Of a stretch of DNA of 64,000 nt, positions 1 to 8,098 are shown piece by piece. The stretch is from JACPDI01 sp035463475. Its GTDB lineage: Bacteria; Acidobacteriota; Vicinamibacteria; Vicinamibacterales; 2-12-FULL-66-21. The stretch is from contig DATHTE010000110.1 of the NCBI GenBank assembly GCA_035463475.1, positions 1-64,000 of the forward strand. The letters are read 5' to 3'. Made by a program: the position numbers and the translations under genes. The notes under the pieces were generated by a model. It was not told where the DNA came from, did no database searches, and saw only the letters and a program-made list of their open reading frames with translations. Position 1 is the first letter of the stretch. Each line of letters opens with the position of its first letter.

Positions 1-762
1 GTCGCTGATGTTGTCTGACGCCAGCGAACCTCTCGTGTATCGCACGGAAAAGAGTCCTGAAAAGTCGTTGCCGCCCGACTTGGTGATCGTGTTGATGATG
101 CCGCCCGTGAACCCGCCGTACTCCGCGGGGGCGCCCAGCCCGCCGATCTGGATCTCCTCAATCAGGTTCTGGTTGAAGAACGTCCAGGCCGATCCGCCTT
201 CCGGGTCACGCGTGTCCACGCCGTCGAGCAGGAGCGCGTTGCCGTAGCTGGCCTGGGCGCCGTACGCGGAACTGCTGTTGATGCCAGGCGCCGCGTTCAG
301 CAGGCCGGTGGCCGTCGACGAGTACAGCGGTGTCATCTGCAGCATGTTGCTCGACACCGTCGTGTCGGTTGAGGAGCTCTTCACGTCGACGGTCGAGGAC
401 GTGCCGATCACTTCAACCGTCTCGGTCAATCCTGAGACCTTCAACGTGAAGTCCGAAACGGCGGTCTTCCCGATGCCGACGACGACTTCCTCGACCTCCT
501 GCGGGGCGAAACCCGAGAGCTCCAGCCTGAGGCGGTACGTGCCGGGCGTCACACCGACGAACCGGTACTCGCCATGTTCGTCGCTGACCGTGGTCTGGGC
601 GCCACGGGGTCCCGTCAACGTGGCAGTCGCGCCCGGCAGAATGGCCCCCTGCTCGTCGGTGACCGTGCCCTGCACAGTTCCGGTAAGCGTCTGCGCCTGC
701 GCCGCGCCTGCGATCAGCGTGGCGGCGAACAGCAGGGCGAAGAGACGTGCTATGCACTTCAT
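1..762 (-). CDS. TonB-dependent receptor, N-terminal part (runs off the window)
   Basis: Reading the minus strand from the ATG at 762 gives 254 codons open to the window edge, so only the N-terminal part is present. It begins with a signal peptide (residues 1 to about 22, cut after AQAQT), then a carboxypeptidase-regulatory-like beta-sandwich (about 25-105, with the typical VTDEQGAILPGATATL and DEHGEYRF segments), then a TonB plug domain (LLLDGVDTRDPEGG, IGGLGAPAEYGGFTGGIINT, ITKSGGNDFSG). This is the Oar/SusC-like layout common in acidobacteria; such proteins sit in the outer membrane and take up large ligands, often glycans or peptides. A GGAGG ribosome site lies about 9 bases upstream of the ATG, and the gene follows a small membrane-protein gene by 13 bases, so the two are probably one operon. 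The ligand cannot be told from the plug region. Confidence 0.9.
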   Translation of the reverse strand, partial: MKCIARLFALLFAATLIAGAAQAQTLTGTVQGTVTDEQGAILPGATATLTGPRGAQTTVSDEHGEYRFVGVTPGTYRLRLELSGFAPQEVEEVVVGIGKTAVSDFTLKVSGLTETVEVIGTSSTVDVKSSSTDTTVSSNMLQMTPLYSSTATGLLNAAPGINSSSAYGAQASYGNALLLDGVDTRDPEGGSAWTFFNQNLIEEIQIGGLGAPAEYGGFTGGIINTITKSGGNDFSGLFSVRYTRGSLASDNISD

Positions 763-775
763 CTGGTCCACCCTC

Positions 776-1117
776 CTATTCCTTTGCCGGGGATGTGATC
801 CGGTCGTGCTGGGCCGAGTAGATCGCGTATCCGGTGCCCACCGCCATCACGATCAGAGCCACGATCCCGGGACCGGTCCTGAAGAACGCCACCGATCCTT
901 TCGACGGATCCGCCTGCTCGGCACGGCGAGTCACCGAATGCTGGCCAGACATCGCCGCGACCTCTTGAGCGACCGCTTTCTGGATGGATGCCTTAATCGT
1001 CCCGGCCTTCTTCTCAGGTGTCGTTTCACTCGCCACGGCCGGAACTGGAACGAGCGCGACGCTCACCGCCAGAAGCACGGCGCGCGGTAAAGCACGGGGC
1101 CAATGGGTCCTCCTCAT
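776..1117 (-). CDS. Small exported or membrane protein, unknown function
   Basis: 113 residues from the ATG at 1117. The frame stays open upstream to 1207, but 1117 is preceded by a purine-rich GAGGAG and gives a clean signal peptide (about residues 1-28, ending PAVAS). The mature part is charged and probably helical (EKKAGTIKASIQKAVAQEV), then one hydrophobic segment near the C-terminus (PGIVALIVMAVGTGYAIYS), then a short charged tail. No known family was recognised. It is 13 bases upstream of the TonB-dependent receptor on the same strand, so a role next to that receptor is plausible but is only inferred from position. Confidence 0.6.
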   Translation of the reverse strand: MRRTHWPRALPRAVLLAVSVALVPVPAVASETTPEKKAGTIKASIQKAVAQEVAAMSGQHSVTRRAEQADPSKGSVAFFRTGPGIVALIVMAVGTGYAIYSAQHDRITSPAKE

Positions 1118-1421
1118 TGTCACATTGCGCTCCTCTCGAGACTCGGGTTTGGAATGCCGTCGGGATTCCCCGCGGGGCAGGGTTCCCGCCGAGGATGCAC
1201 ATGTCAATCCAAGCGCGGAGTATACAGGAAGCCGCCCTTATTGAGGGTCGAGTGCTGAGGACGCTCTGCGGATCCAATCCGCCGAAAGAGTGCGTTCAAC
1301 TTGTCGAACGCGGTCCCGGCGTTCGTCACGGCGTTCGTCACGACGCCGCGGGGAGGCGCGAGCCCACCACCCGTGAGCGTCGTCCGCATGAGGTAGCACG
1401 CCCGCGTGCTAGAGTGAAAGG
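1118..1421. other. Divergent intergenic region, 304 bp
   Basis: Non-coding space between the small membrane protein (minus) and glgA (plus). It holds a minus-strand -10-like TATACT at 1224-1219 without a convincing -35, a tandem duplication of the 12-mer ggcgttcgtcac (about 1318-1341), and the extended -10 element of glgA near its right end. No RNA gene or further reading frame was recognised. Confidence 0.5.
1407..1415 (+). promoter_or_regulatory. Extended -10 element of glgA
   Basis: TGC followed by TAGAGT matches the TGnTAnnnT extended -10 pattern. Its end is 6 bases before the ATG at 1422, so transcription would start at or next to the start codon (leaderless mRNA). The same arrangement is seen before hflX (14697-14705). 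Confidence 0.4.
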
Positions 1422-3053
1422 ATGTCCGCCCGCCGGAAGAGCGTGCCAGAAGCGAAGCCTCCGGCTCCGGACGCCAGTCGGGGCCTGGCCGATGAGGTCC
1501 CGGGGGCGGTTGTCAGCCATCGAAGGCCGGCCGGCAGGCAGGTGGGCGTTCAACGTGCCAAGAGACGGACCGGCACTCTTGATTCGCAGCCCCCTCTTTC
1601 GATCCTCATGGTCACTCCCGAGGCCGCGCCCTTCGCCAAGACTGGCGGGCTGGCGGACGTGGCTGGCTCCCTGCCGCTCGCGCTCGGAAGGCTGGGGCAC
1701 GACGTCACCGTCGTATTGCCCCGCTATCAGGGGATCGACGCGGGCGAGGAGACCGGCGCGCTTGCGCTGACGGTAGGTGGCCGCGTCTTCGAGACGCGGT
1801 TTCATCGGCTCCTATCAGGGGATCGCGTCAGGTACATTTTCGTGGACGTCCCCGAGCTGTACGACCGGGAAGGGCTGTACGGGGACGCGTCGGACGACTA
1901 CGCGGACAATGCAGTCCGGTTCGCCGTGCTCGCCCGAGCAGCGCTCGAGTACGCCGCGCGCCTGGCGGGAGGTGCCGAGTTCTCGGTCGTGCACGCGCAC
2001 GAATGGCAGTGCGGGCTCGTGCCGCTGTACCTGGAGCGACGTCTGCCGTCGCTGTTCACGATTCACAACCTGGCGTTTCAGGGCCTCGTCTCCGCCGACT
2101 GGCTGTCACGCATCGACGTCCCGCCGCATCTCTTCACACAGGAAGGACTCGAGTACTGGGGGAAGGCGAGTCTGCTCAAGGCGGGCATCAATTTCAGCGA
2201 TGGCATCACGACGGTGAGTCCCAGGTACGCCAAGGAGATCCTGACCGAGGAGTACGGCTTCGGGTTCGAGGGCATCCTGGCGGCGCGCAAGGAGGTGCTG
2301 TGGGGCATCCTCAACGGCATCGATGTCGAGCGTTGGGATCCGCAGCACGACCCGCACCTGCCCGAGCCGTTCAGCACCGAGGATCTGTCCGGAAAGCTGA
2401 AGGCGAAGGCCGAACTGCTGCGGGCGTTTCGCCTGCCGTCGGAAGCGGACGCGCTGGACAGGCCCGTCATCGGCATGGTTTCCAGGCTGACGGATCAGAA
2501 AGGATTCGATCTGATCCACCAGGCGAGCACCGCGCTGCTCGGTTTGAACGCCACGTACGTCCTGATCGGAAGCGGCGAGCGGCGGTACGAAGATACATGG
2601 GAGCGCCTCGCGATGGAACGGCCCGAGCGGGTGGGGACGCACATCGGCTTCGACGAGAGGCTTGCGCACCTTGTCGAGGGAGGCGCGGACATCTTCTTGA
2701 TGCCATCACGGTTCGAGCCGTGCGGGCTGAACCAGATGTACAGCCTGCGGTACGGAACCGTCCCGGTCGTGCGCGCGACGGGCGGGCTCGACGACACGGT
2801 GGTGAACTACAACGAGCGGAGCGGCCGCGGCACCGGCTTCAAGTTCACCGAGTACACGCCGCAGGCGCTCGTGCGTACCGTGAAGCGCGCCCTGAAGCTG
2901 TTCGGGGATCGGAAGAAATGGCGGGCCCTTCAGCTTGCCGGCATGCGCCAGGACTTCTCGTGGGACGTTTCGGCTCGTGAGTATGTCAAAGTGTACAGGA
3001 GCGTGAGGAGACGGTTCGATGGCATCCGAGAGAATCAAGGTCTTTACCGATAG
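1422..3053 (+). CDS. glgA: Glycogen synthase (ADP-glucose type, GT5)
   Basis: 543 residues. It transfers glucose from a nucleotide sugar, normally ADP-glucose, to the growing alpha-1,4-glucan. The family core begins at about residue 60 with SILMVTPEAAPFAKTGGLAD, the KTGGL substrate-binding loop. The C-terminal Rossmann domain has GMVSRLTDQKGFD and the PSRFEPCGLNQMYSLRYG nucleotide-sugar site. Bacterial GlgA normally starts right at the SILMVTP strand, so about 58 residues here are an unusual basic, Pro-rich N-terminal extension. The ATG at 1422 is chosen because an extended -10 element lies just before it, but a downstream start cannot be excluded. The 3' end overlaps trxA by 35 bases. No branching enzyme or ADP-glucose pyrophosphorylase is nearby. 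Confidence 0.92.
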   Translation: MSARRKSVPEAKPPAPDASRGLADEVPGAVVSHRRPAGRQVGVQRAKRRTGTLDSQPPLSILMVTPEAAPFAKTGGLADVAGSLPLALGRLGHDVTVVLPRYQGIDAGEETGALALTVGGRVFETRFHRLLSGDRVRYIFVDVPELYDREGLYGDASDDYADNAVRFAVLARAALEYAARLAGGAEFSVVHAHEWQCGLVPLYLERRLPSLFTIHNLAFQGLVSADWLSRIDVPPHLFTQEGLEYWGKASLLKAGINFSDGITTVSPRYAKEILTEEYGFGFEGILAARKEVLWGILNGIDVERWDPQHDPHLPEPFSTEDLSGKLKAKAELLRAFRLPSEADALDRPVIGMVSRLTDQKGFDLIHQASTALLGLNATYVLIGSGERRYEDTWERLAMERPERVGTHIGFDERLAHLVEGGADIFLMPSRFEPCGLNQMYSLRYGTVPVVRATGGLDDTVVNYNERSGRGTGFKFTEYTPQALVRTVKRALKLFGDRKKWRALQLAGMRQDFSWDVSAREYVKVYRSVRRRFDGIRENQGLYR

Positions 3054-3351
3054 CGATTTCGACAGCACGGTCCGCCAGGCCCAGACGCCGGTGCTGGTCG
3101 ATTTCTGGGCCGAGTGGTGCGGGCCGTGCCGGCGGCTGGCGCCGACCGTCGACGCGCTCGCGGAGGAGTACCAGGGGAAGGTCACCGTCGGAAAGCTGAA
3201 CGTGGACGAGAACCCCATGACGGCCGAGAAGTTCAACATCCGCGGGATCCCGACGTTGCTGCTGTTCAAGGGGGGCGAGATGGTGGAACAGGTGGTCGGG
3301 CTCGCGGAGAAGGACCGCCTGAAGAAGCTGATCGACAAGTACCTCGCGTGA
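3019..3351 (+). CDS. trxA: Thioredoxin
   Basis: 110 residues, the usual length for a cytosolic thioredoxin. The active site WCGPC is at residues 33-37 after the VLVDFWAEW strand; the cis-proline loop is GIPTLLLF. The ATG at 3019 has GAGGAG 7-8 bases upstream, inside the end of glgA. The stop overlaps the GTG start of the thioredoxin reductase gene (GTGA), so reductant supply and carrier are translationally coupled. No signal peptide, so it acts in the cytoplasm as general disulfide reductant. Confidence 0.96.
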   Translation: MASERIKVFTDSDFDSTVRQAQTPVLVDFWAEWCGPCRRLAPTVDALAEEYQGKVTVGKLNVDENPMTAEKFNIRGIPTLLLFKGGEMVEQVVGLAEKDRLKKLIDKYLA

Positions 3352-4292
3352 TCAGGAACGTCCTCATCATCGGCACGGGCCCGGCGGGCCTGACCGCGGC
3401 GCTGTATGCCGCGCGCGCCAACCTGGACCCGCTCGTTATCGAGGGGCTCGAGGCGGGCGGGCAATTGATGCTCACCACGCTCGTCGAAAACTTCCCCGGT
3501 TTCAGGGACGGCATCATGGGCCCCGACCTGATGGCCGAGATGCGCCAGCAGAGCGAGCGCTTCGGCGCGGGCATCGTCTCGGGACAGGTGACCGCCGTGG
3601 ACCTGCAGCGCACGCCTTTCATCGTCCGGACGGCGGAGCAAGAGTTCTCAACACGCACCCTGATCATCGCGACCGGCGCCTCGGCCCGCTGGCTCGGGCT
3701 CGAGTCCGAACGCGCGCTCATGGGGCACGGCGTCTCGAGCTGCGCGACCTGTGACGGCTTCTTTTTCAAAGGACGCCCGATCGCGGTCGTGGGCGGAGGG
3801 GACACCGCGATGGAAGAAGCGCTCTTCCTGACGAAGTTCGCGTCGCACGTCACCGTCGTGCACCGCCGCGACTCGCTCCGCGCCTCGAAGGTGATGCAGG
3901 ACAAGGCGCTGTCGCACCCGAAAATCAGCTTCGAGTGGAACAGCGTGGTCGAAGAGGTGAAGGACCCCGGTCAGAAAGCCGTCACGTCCGCGGTTCTGCG
4001 CAACGTGAAGACCGGCGTGAGCAAGGAACTCCCGGTCGACGGTCTGTTCGTCGCGATCGGCCACACACCGAACACGGGGCTGTTCGCCGGCCAGATCGAC
4101 ATGGACGAGAACGGCTATATCCGGACGCGCGCAGGGACGCGAACGAACGTGCCGGGCGTGTTCGCGTGCGGAGACGTGCAGGACCACATCTACCGGCAGG
4201 CGGTCACCGCCGCCGGCACCGGCTGCATGGCGGCGATCGACGCCGAGAAGTTTCTGGAGGCAATGCCGCTAGTCGATCCAGCCTCCGCCTAG
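3348..4292 (+). CDS. trxB: Thioredoxin reductase (NADPH, FAD)
   Basis: 314 residues from the GTG at 3348, which overlaps the trxA stop as GTGA; the reading frame is open further upstream but the FAD-binding strand VLIIGTGPAGL begins only five residues after this GTG. Redox-active CATC is at residues 132-135 (SSCATCDGFF), the NADPH site is VVGGGDTAMEE, and the C-terminal FAD motif is GVFACGDVQD. This is the low-molecular-weight bacterial reductase that passes electrons from NADPH to the thioredoxin encoded just before it. The last 24 bases overlap the convergent mnmA gene. Confidence 0.96.
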   Translation: MIRNVLIIGTGPAGLTAALYAARANLDPLVIEGLEAGGQLMLTTLVENFPGFRDGIMGPDLMAEMRQQSERFGAGIVSGQVTAVDLQRTPFIVRTAEQEFSTRTLIIATGASARWLGLESERALMGHGVSSCATCDGFFFKGRPIAVVGGGDTAMEEALFLTKFASHVTVVHRRDSLRASKVMQDKALSHPKISFEWNSVVEEVKDPGQKAVTSAVLRNVKTGVSKELPVDGLFVAIGHTPNTGLFAGQIDMDENGYIRTRAGTRTNVPGVFACGDVQDHIYRQAVTAAGTGCMAAIDAEKFLEAMPLVDPASA

Positions 4293-5333
4293 AACGACAT
4301 CCCCGTCGTAGAACACCACCGCCTGCCCCGGTGTGATGGCTGGCTGAGGGCGGTCGAAGGCGATCGCCGCGCGCCCGGGCTCCAGCGGTGTCACCGTCGC
4401 GGCCGACTGGAGGTGACGGTGCCGGATCTGGACTTCTGCCCGGATCGCTCCCGCGGGCGCCTCGCCCGCAATCCAGTTCACCTTTGACGCCGTCAGTTCG
4501 GCGCGATCGAGCGCGTCGCGCGGGCCCACGACCACCGTGCGCTCGTCGGGGCGAATGTCCACCACGTAGAGGGGGACTGGTGCGGAGAGGCCGAGGCCCT
4601 TGCGCTGCCCGATCGTGAACCGATGCGTCCCTTCGTGCCGGCCGAGAACGCGCCCGGCGCGATCGGTGATGGCGCCAGCGCCCACGGTCGCGGGCGCGTG
4701 GCGCTCGACGAACGCGGCGTAGTCGCCGTCCGGCACGAAGCAGATCTCGTAGCTGTCCTTCTTCCCGGCGACCGGCAGGCCGAGCCGCCGCGCGTGTTCA
4801 CGGACGGCCGACTTCTGAAGATCCCCGACCGGGAAAGCCGCGCGCGCGAGTTGTTCCTGCGCCAGGGAAAACAGGAAATAGGACTGGTCCTTGCCGCGAT
4901 CGACGCCGCGCCGCAGCCGCGCGCGGCCGTGCTCGTCGCGATCGACGCGCGCGTAGTGCCCCGTTGCGACCCGCTCCGCGCCGAATCCCTCCGCGCGAGC
5001 GAGCAGGGTGGCGAACTTCAGGTCGCTGTTGCAGTGCACGCAGGGGATCGGCGTTCGCCCGGCCGCGTACTCCCGGACGAAGTCAGAGATCACTTCGTCG
5101 TTGAACTCGCGCTCGAAGTTGACGATGTAGTGCGGGATCCCGATCGCGCGCGCCACGCGCCGCGCGTCGTACAGGTCGTCGAGCGTACAGCAGGTGCCAA
5201 AGCCGCCGCCGGTGGCGTCACGCTGGTCGTACAGCTGCATGGACACACCGATGACGTCGTGTCCCGCCTCCGCAAGAAGCGCGGCCGCCACCGAGGAATC
5301 CACGCCGCCAGACATCGCCACGACGATACGCAT
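4269..5333 (-). CDS. mnmA: tRNA-specific 2-thiouridylase
   Basis: 354 residues. It makes 2-thiouridine at the wobble position of Lys, Glu and Gln tRNAs using ATP and persulfide sulfur. The PP-loop SGGVDSS is at residues 8-14. The catalytic pair is C101 (in CVHCNSDLKF) and C198 (in DSYEICFVPDGDY), equivalent to C102/C199 of the E. coli enzyme. The C-terminal beta-barrel is complete (HRFTIGQRKGLG, GGGWID at the end). It lies 92 bases downstream of a cysteine desulfurase gene on the same strand, a logical sulfur-donor pairing, with a palindromic repeat between. Its 3' end overlaps convergent trxB. Confidence 0.96.
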   Translation of the reverse strand: MRIVVAMSGGVDSSVAAALLAEAGHDVIGVSMQLYDQRDATGGGFGTCCTLDDLYDARRVARAIGIPHYIVNFEREFNDEVISDFVREYAAGRTPIPCVHCNSDLKFATLLARAEGFGAERVATGHYARVDRDEHGRARLRRGVDRGKDQSYFLFSLAQEQLARAAFPVGDLQKSAVREHARRLGLPVAGKKDSYEICFVPDGDYAAFVERHAPATVGAGAITDRAGRVLGRHEGTHRFTIGQRKGLGLSAPVPLYVVDIRPDERTVVVGPRDALDRAELTASKVNWIAGEAPAGAIRAEVQIRHRHLQSAATVTPLEPGRAAIAFDRPQPAITPGQAVVFYDGDVVLGGGWID

Positions 5334-5343
5334 GCTGAGTCTT

Positions 5344-5428
5344 GATTTGGTGATTTGGTAATCTAAGAACTTGGCAATCTAAGATCGGCCAGATTACCGA
5401 ATTACCAGATCACCAATTACCAAATTCA
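5344..5428. repeat. Palindromic AT-rich intergenic repeat
   Basis: The left part is built from the word gatttggtgatttggtaatct and the right part from its imperfect reverse complement (agattaccgaattaccagatcaccaattac and following), giving a long imperfect hairpin of much lower GC than the surroundings. It begins exactly at the stop codon of the cysteine desulfurase gene and ends about 10 bases before the mnmA start. Confidence 0.75.
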
Positions 5429-6580
5429 CCTTCGTACACCTGTTATCGCCCTGAGCTTGCTTACCACTCGTGGCAGCACTGCGAGCAACTCGTCGACCTC
5501 CGCCTCCGTGTTGCCCTGGCCGAGGCTGAACCGGATCGAGTTCTGTGTGCGGTGGGACGGCAGCCCCATCGCGCGCAGGACGTGGGAGGGCTCGAGCGCG
5601 CCGGAGGAGCATGCCGAGCCGGTCGAAACGGCCATGCCTTCGAGGTCGAGCGCGATGAGCAGGGACTCGGCCTCGACGCCGTCAAAGCTGATGTTCGACG
5701 TGTTCGGCACGCGCGCGGCCGGATCGCCGTTGACGGCGGTGCCAGGCACGGCGTTCAGGATGCCCATCTCGAGGCGGTCGCGGAGGGCCGCGAGCGTGGG
5801 CGCCTCGACGCCGAGCTTGAGGCGCGCGCGCTGGGCCGCGACGCCGAGTCCTGCGATGCCGGCCACGTTCTCGGTCCCGGCCCGCCGGTTCCGCTCGTGC
5901 CGTCCACCGGTCAGCAGCGCGCTCATGCGCAGCCCGCGCCGGACCCAGAGCGCGCCGACTCCTTTCGGCCCGTTGAACTTGTGTGCCGAGAGCGACAGGA
6001 GATCGACGCCCAGCTCGCGCACGTTGACTGGAATCTTGCCGGCAGACTGCACGGCATCGGTATGGAAGACCGCGCCCCGCTCGTGCGCGATGGCGGCCAG
6101 CTTTGCCACGGGCTGGATCGTGCCGACCTCGTTGTTGGCGTGCATGACCGACACGACCGCCACGTCGTCGGTCATCGCGGCGCGCAACGCGTCGGGCGAA
6201 ACCACCGCGCGCGCCTCCACCGAGAGGAGCGTGGTCTTCCAGCCACGGCGCGTGAGCGCCTTCAGCGTGTTGAGCACGGCCTCGTGCTCAATGGCACTCG
6301 CGATCAAGTGCCGCCGGCCGGTTGGTTCGAGCGCCTCGGCCGCGCCACGCAGCGCGAAATTGTCGGCCTCGGTCCCGCCGCTCGTGAATACGACCTCCGA
6401 GGGATCGCCGCCGACCAGCGCCGCGACGGCGGTTCGCGCCTCATCAAGGATCGCTTTTGCGCGCTGCCCGTAGCGGTGGACGCTCGACGGGTTGCCGAAC
6501 TCTTCGCGGAGCACGCGTGCCACCGCATCGGCCACTTCCGGGTGGACGGGAGTCGTCGCGTTATGGTCGAAATACGGCAT
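5426..6580 (-). CDS. Cysteine desulfurase (NifS/IscS class I)
   Basis: 384 residues from the ATG at 6580, which has AAGGGA six bases upstream and begins MPYFDHNATTPVHPEV, as the family does; the frame is open to 6625. This PLP enzyme converts L-cysteine to alanine and an enzyme persulfide. The PLP lysine is K201 in SAHKFNGPKG, and the persulfide cysteine is C324 in STGSACSSGALEPSHVL, a loop typical of class I NifS/IscS. No IscU or regulator IscR is adjacent; the downstream gene is mnmA, so tRNA thiolation is one likely use. The symbol is left blank because IscS and NifS cannot be told apart here. Confidence 0.95.
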   Translation of the reverse strand: MPYFDHNATTPVHPEVADAVARVLREEFGNPSSVHRYGQRAKAILDEARTAVAALVGGDPSEVVFTSGGTEADNFALRGAAEALEPTGRRHLIASAIEHEAVLNTLKALTRRGWKTTLLSVEARAVVSPDALRAAMTDDVAVVSVMHANNEVGTIQPVAKLAAIAHERGAVFHTDAVQSAGKIPVNVRELGVDLLSLSAHKFNGPKGVGALWVRRGLRMSALLTGGRHERNRRAGTENVAGIAGLGVAAQRARLKLGVEAPTLAALRDRLEMGILNAVPGTAVNGDPAARVPNTSNISFDGVEAESLLIALDLEGMAVSTGSACSSGALEPSHVLRAMGLPSHRTQNSIRFSLGQGNTEAEVDELLAVLPRVVSKLRAITGVRR

Positions 6581-6723
6581 CGCGGATCCCTTCATGGTAG
6601 CACCGGCTGTAAGTCCCAGCAACAAAAGGACTAGACAGCAGAGCCGGACTGTGAAATTATTGCGGGAACTGCTCCCCGAACGCCGGGCACCCTGCGGCGC
6701 AACACAACCAGGAGATCGGATTT

Positions 6724-7257
6724 ATGTGGAAGAAGGACGAACCGGCACGCCCGTTTACGGGCCAGGGACCGGCCGGCGACCCGCCAGCGGCGCCGAGCAC
6801 CCCGCCGCCCACGCGGCACGTCAGTGAACCAGCCGGACAGACGGGGAGGGAGAACGTGAACATCGGCAAATCGGTGATCATCAAGGGTGAGCTGAGCGGC
6901 AGCGAAGACCTGACCATCGAGGGCCAGGTCGATGGCAAGATCGAGCTCCGCGAGAACGTGCTGACGATTGGCCCCAACGCGCGGATCAAGGCGCAGGTGT
7001 TCGCCAAGGCCGTGGTGGTGCTCGGGAAGGTGAACGGCAATGTCAGCGCCACCGAGAAGGTGGACATCCGCGAGCACGGCTCGGTCGAGGGAGACATCGT
7101 GGCGCCGCGCGTCGCGATTGCCGACGGCGCGTACTTCCGCGGCAGCATCGACATGCAACGCACGGCCAAGCCGGCGGAAGCCAAGAAGGAAGAGTCGAAG
7201 CCCGTGGCGATGCCGGTCGCGCCGGCTGGCGCCCTGGCCAATGTGACGCCGCACTAG
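6724..7257 (+). CDS. Bactofilin (polymer-forming cytoskeletal protein)
   Basis: 177 residues. A Pro-rich disordered N-terminal tail (about 1-42) leads into the bactofilin beta-helix core (about 45-145), recognisable by regularly spaced strands: VNIGKSVIIKGELSGSEDL, IEGQVDGKIEL, LTIGPNARIKAQV, VVLGKVNGNVSATEKVDI, GSVEGDIVAPRVAIADGAYF. A disordered Lys/Glu/Pro/Ala C-terminal tail follows. Bactofilins self-assemble without nucleotide into filaments at the membrane and take part in shape and envelope organisation. AGGAGA lies about 10 bases before the ATG. A weak promoter (TAGACA at 6632, AATTAT at 6655) is possible in the divergent space. Confidence 0.93.
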   Translation: MWKKDEPARPFTGQGPAGDPPAAPSTPPPTRHVSEPAGQTGRENVNIGKSVIIKGELSGSEDLTIEGQVDGKIELRENVLTIGPNARIKAQVFAKAVVVLGKVNGNVSATEKVDIREHGSVEGDIVAPRVAIADGAYFRGSIDMQRTAKPAEAKKEESKPVAMPVAPAGALANVTPH

Positions 7258-7303
7258 ATCATCGCGCATCTCGCGACGGCGCGGCGGGCGCGCCGGTCGC
7301 GGG

Positions 7304-7975
7304 ATGGCGTCCGGGACCTGCATCGTGTTAACGGACATGCTGCGCCGCCAGCAGCGGCGCCCGGATGAGCTCATCGAGGACACGTCCGCCGCCGCGCCGT
7401 CGGCGGCGGAGACCCGTGTCCCGTCGCGCGCGTTTCCAAAGTTCCTGAGCGCGCTCGGCCCGCGCGAACACCTGACGATCATCGACGTCGGGCCGGCGGT
7501 GGGGTCGAACCTCGAGTTCTTCGGCCAGCGCGCCGCCTGCAAGATCTACATCGAGGACCTGTTCTCCGAAATCGAGAAGCACGCCCGGAATGGCGCGCGG
7601 GAGAAGCTCGCGACCGTGCTGCCTCCACGCATCCGGCAGGGGGACGCGACCGTGGACGCGGTCCTCTGCTGGGACATCTTCGACTTTCTCGACAAGAACA
7701 CGGCGCAGGCCTTCGCGCGCGAGCTGGTGAGGGTCATGCGCCCGGGCGCGGCGCTCTTCGGCCTCTTCGCCAACGCCGCCGGCCAGCAGTCGCAGTACAC
7801 CAAGTTCGTGATCGCCGACGAGTCCCACTTCATCCACCGGCCGATGCCGGCCACGCCGGTCGCGCGCCAGGTGCTGCAGAACCGCGATATCATCCGCCTG
7901 TTCGACGGGCTGCTGGTGTCGGATTCGTTCCTGCTCCTGACCCACACCAGAGAGATCGTGTTCCGAAAGCGTTAA
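7304..7975 (+). CDS. Class I SAM-dependent methyltransferase-like protein
   Basis: 223 residues. The fold is suggested by a motif-I-like strand and loop (LTIIDVGPAVGSNLEFF, about 58-74), an acidic second strand (CKIYIEDLF), and a motif-IV-like VDAVLCWDIFDFLDK followed by ARELVRVMRPGAALFGLF, the usual DFL-x(n)-LKPGG region of methyltransferases. The Gly-rich loop is DVGPAVGSN rather than the textbook ExGxGxG, so SAM binding is inferred. Two starts are possible (7304, or ATG 7337 at MLRRQQRR); neither has a strong ribosome site. It sits 46 bases after the bactofilin gene on the same strand. The substrate is unknown. Confidence 0.65.
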   Translation: MASGTCIVLTDMLRRQQRRPDELIEDTSAAAPSAAETRVPSRAFPKFLSALGPREHLTIIDVGPAVGSNLEFFGQRAACKIYIEDLFSEIEKHARNGAREKLATVLPPRIRQGDATVDAVLCWDIFDFLDKNTAQAFARELVRVMRPGAALFGLFANAAGQQSQYTKFVIADESHFIHRPMPATPVARQVLQNRDIIRLFDGLLVSDSFLLLTHTREIVFRKR

Positions 7976-7977
7976 TG

Positions 7978-8098
7978 CCGAATGCGAACGCCGAAGGCCA
8001 ATAGCGTCAAGGCCGAAGGCGTCGGCCGCGTCGTTCGGCACTCGATCATTCGGCATTGACGCTTTCGGCATTCGGCCTTCGGCATTCGGCATTGCTCT
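7978..8098. repeat. Array of gccgaa/ttcggc words with inverted halves
   Basis: About 120 bases made of repeated words gccgaatgc, gccgaaggc and their reverse complements ttcggcattcggcc; the left half is mostly gccgaa and the right half mostly ttcggc, so the whole can fold into long alternative hairpins. It fills the entire space between the methyltransferase-like gene and the SAM hydrolase gene. A related array is at 43271-43340. Confidence 0.75.
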
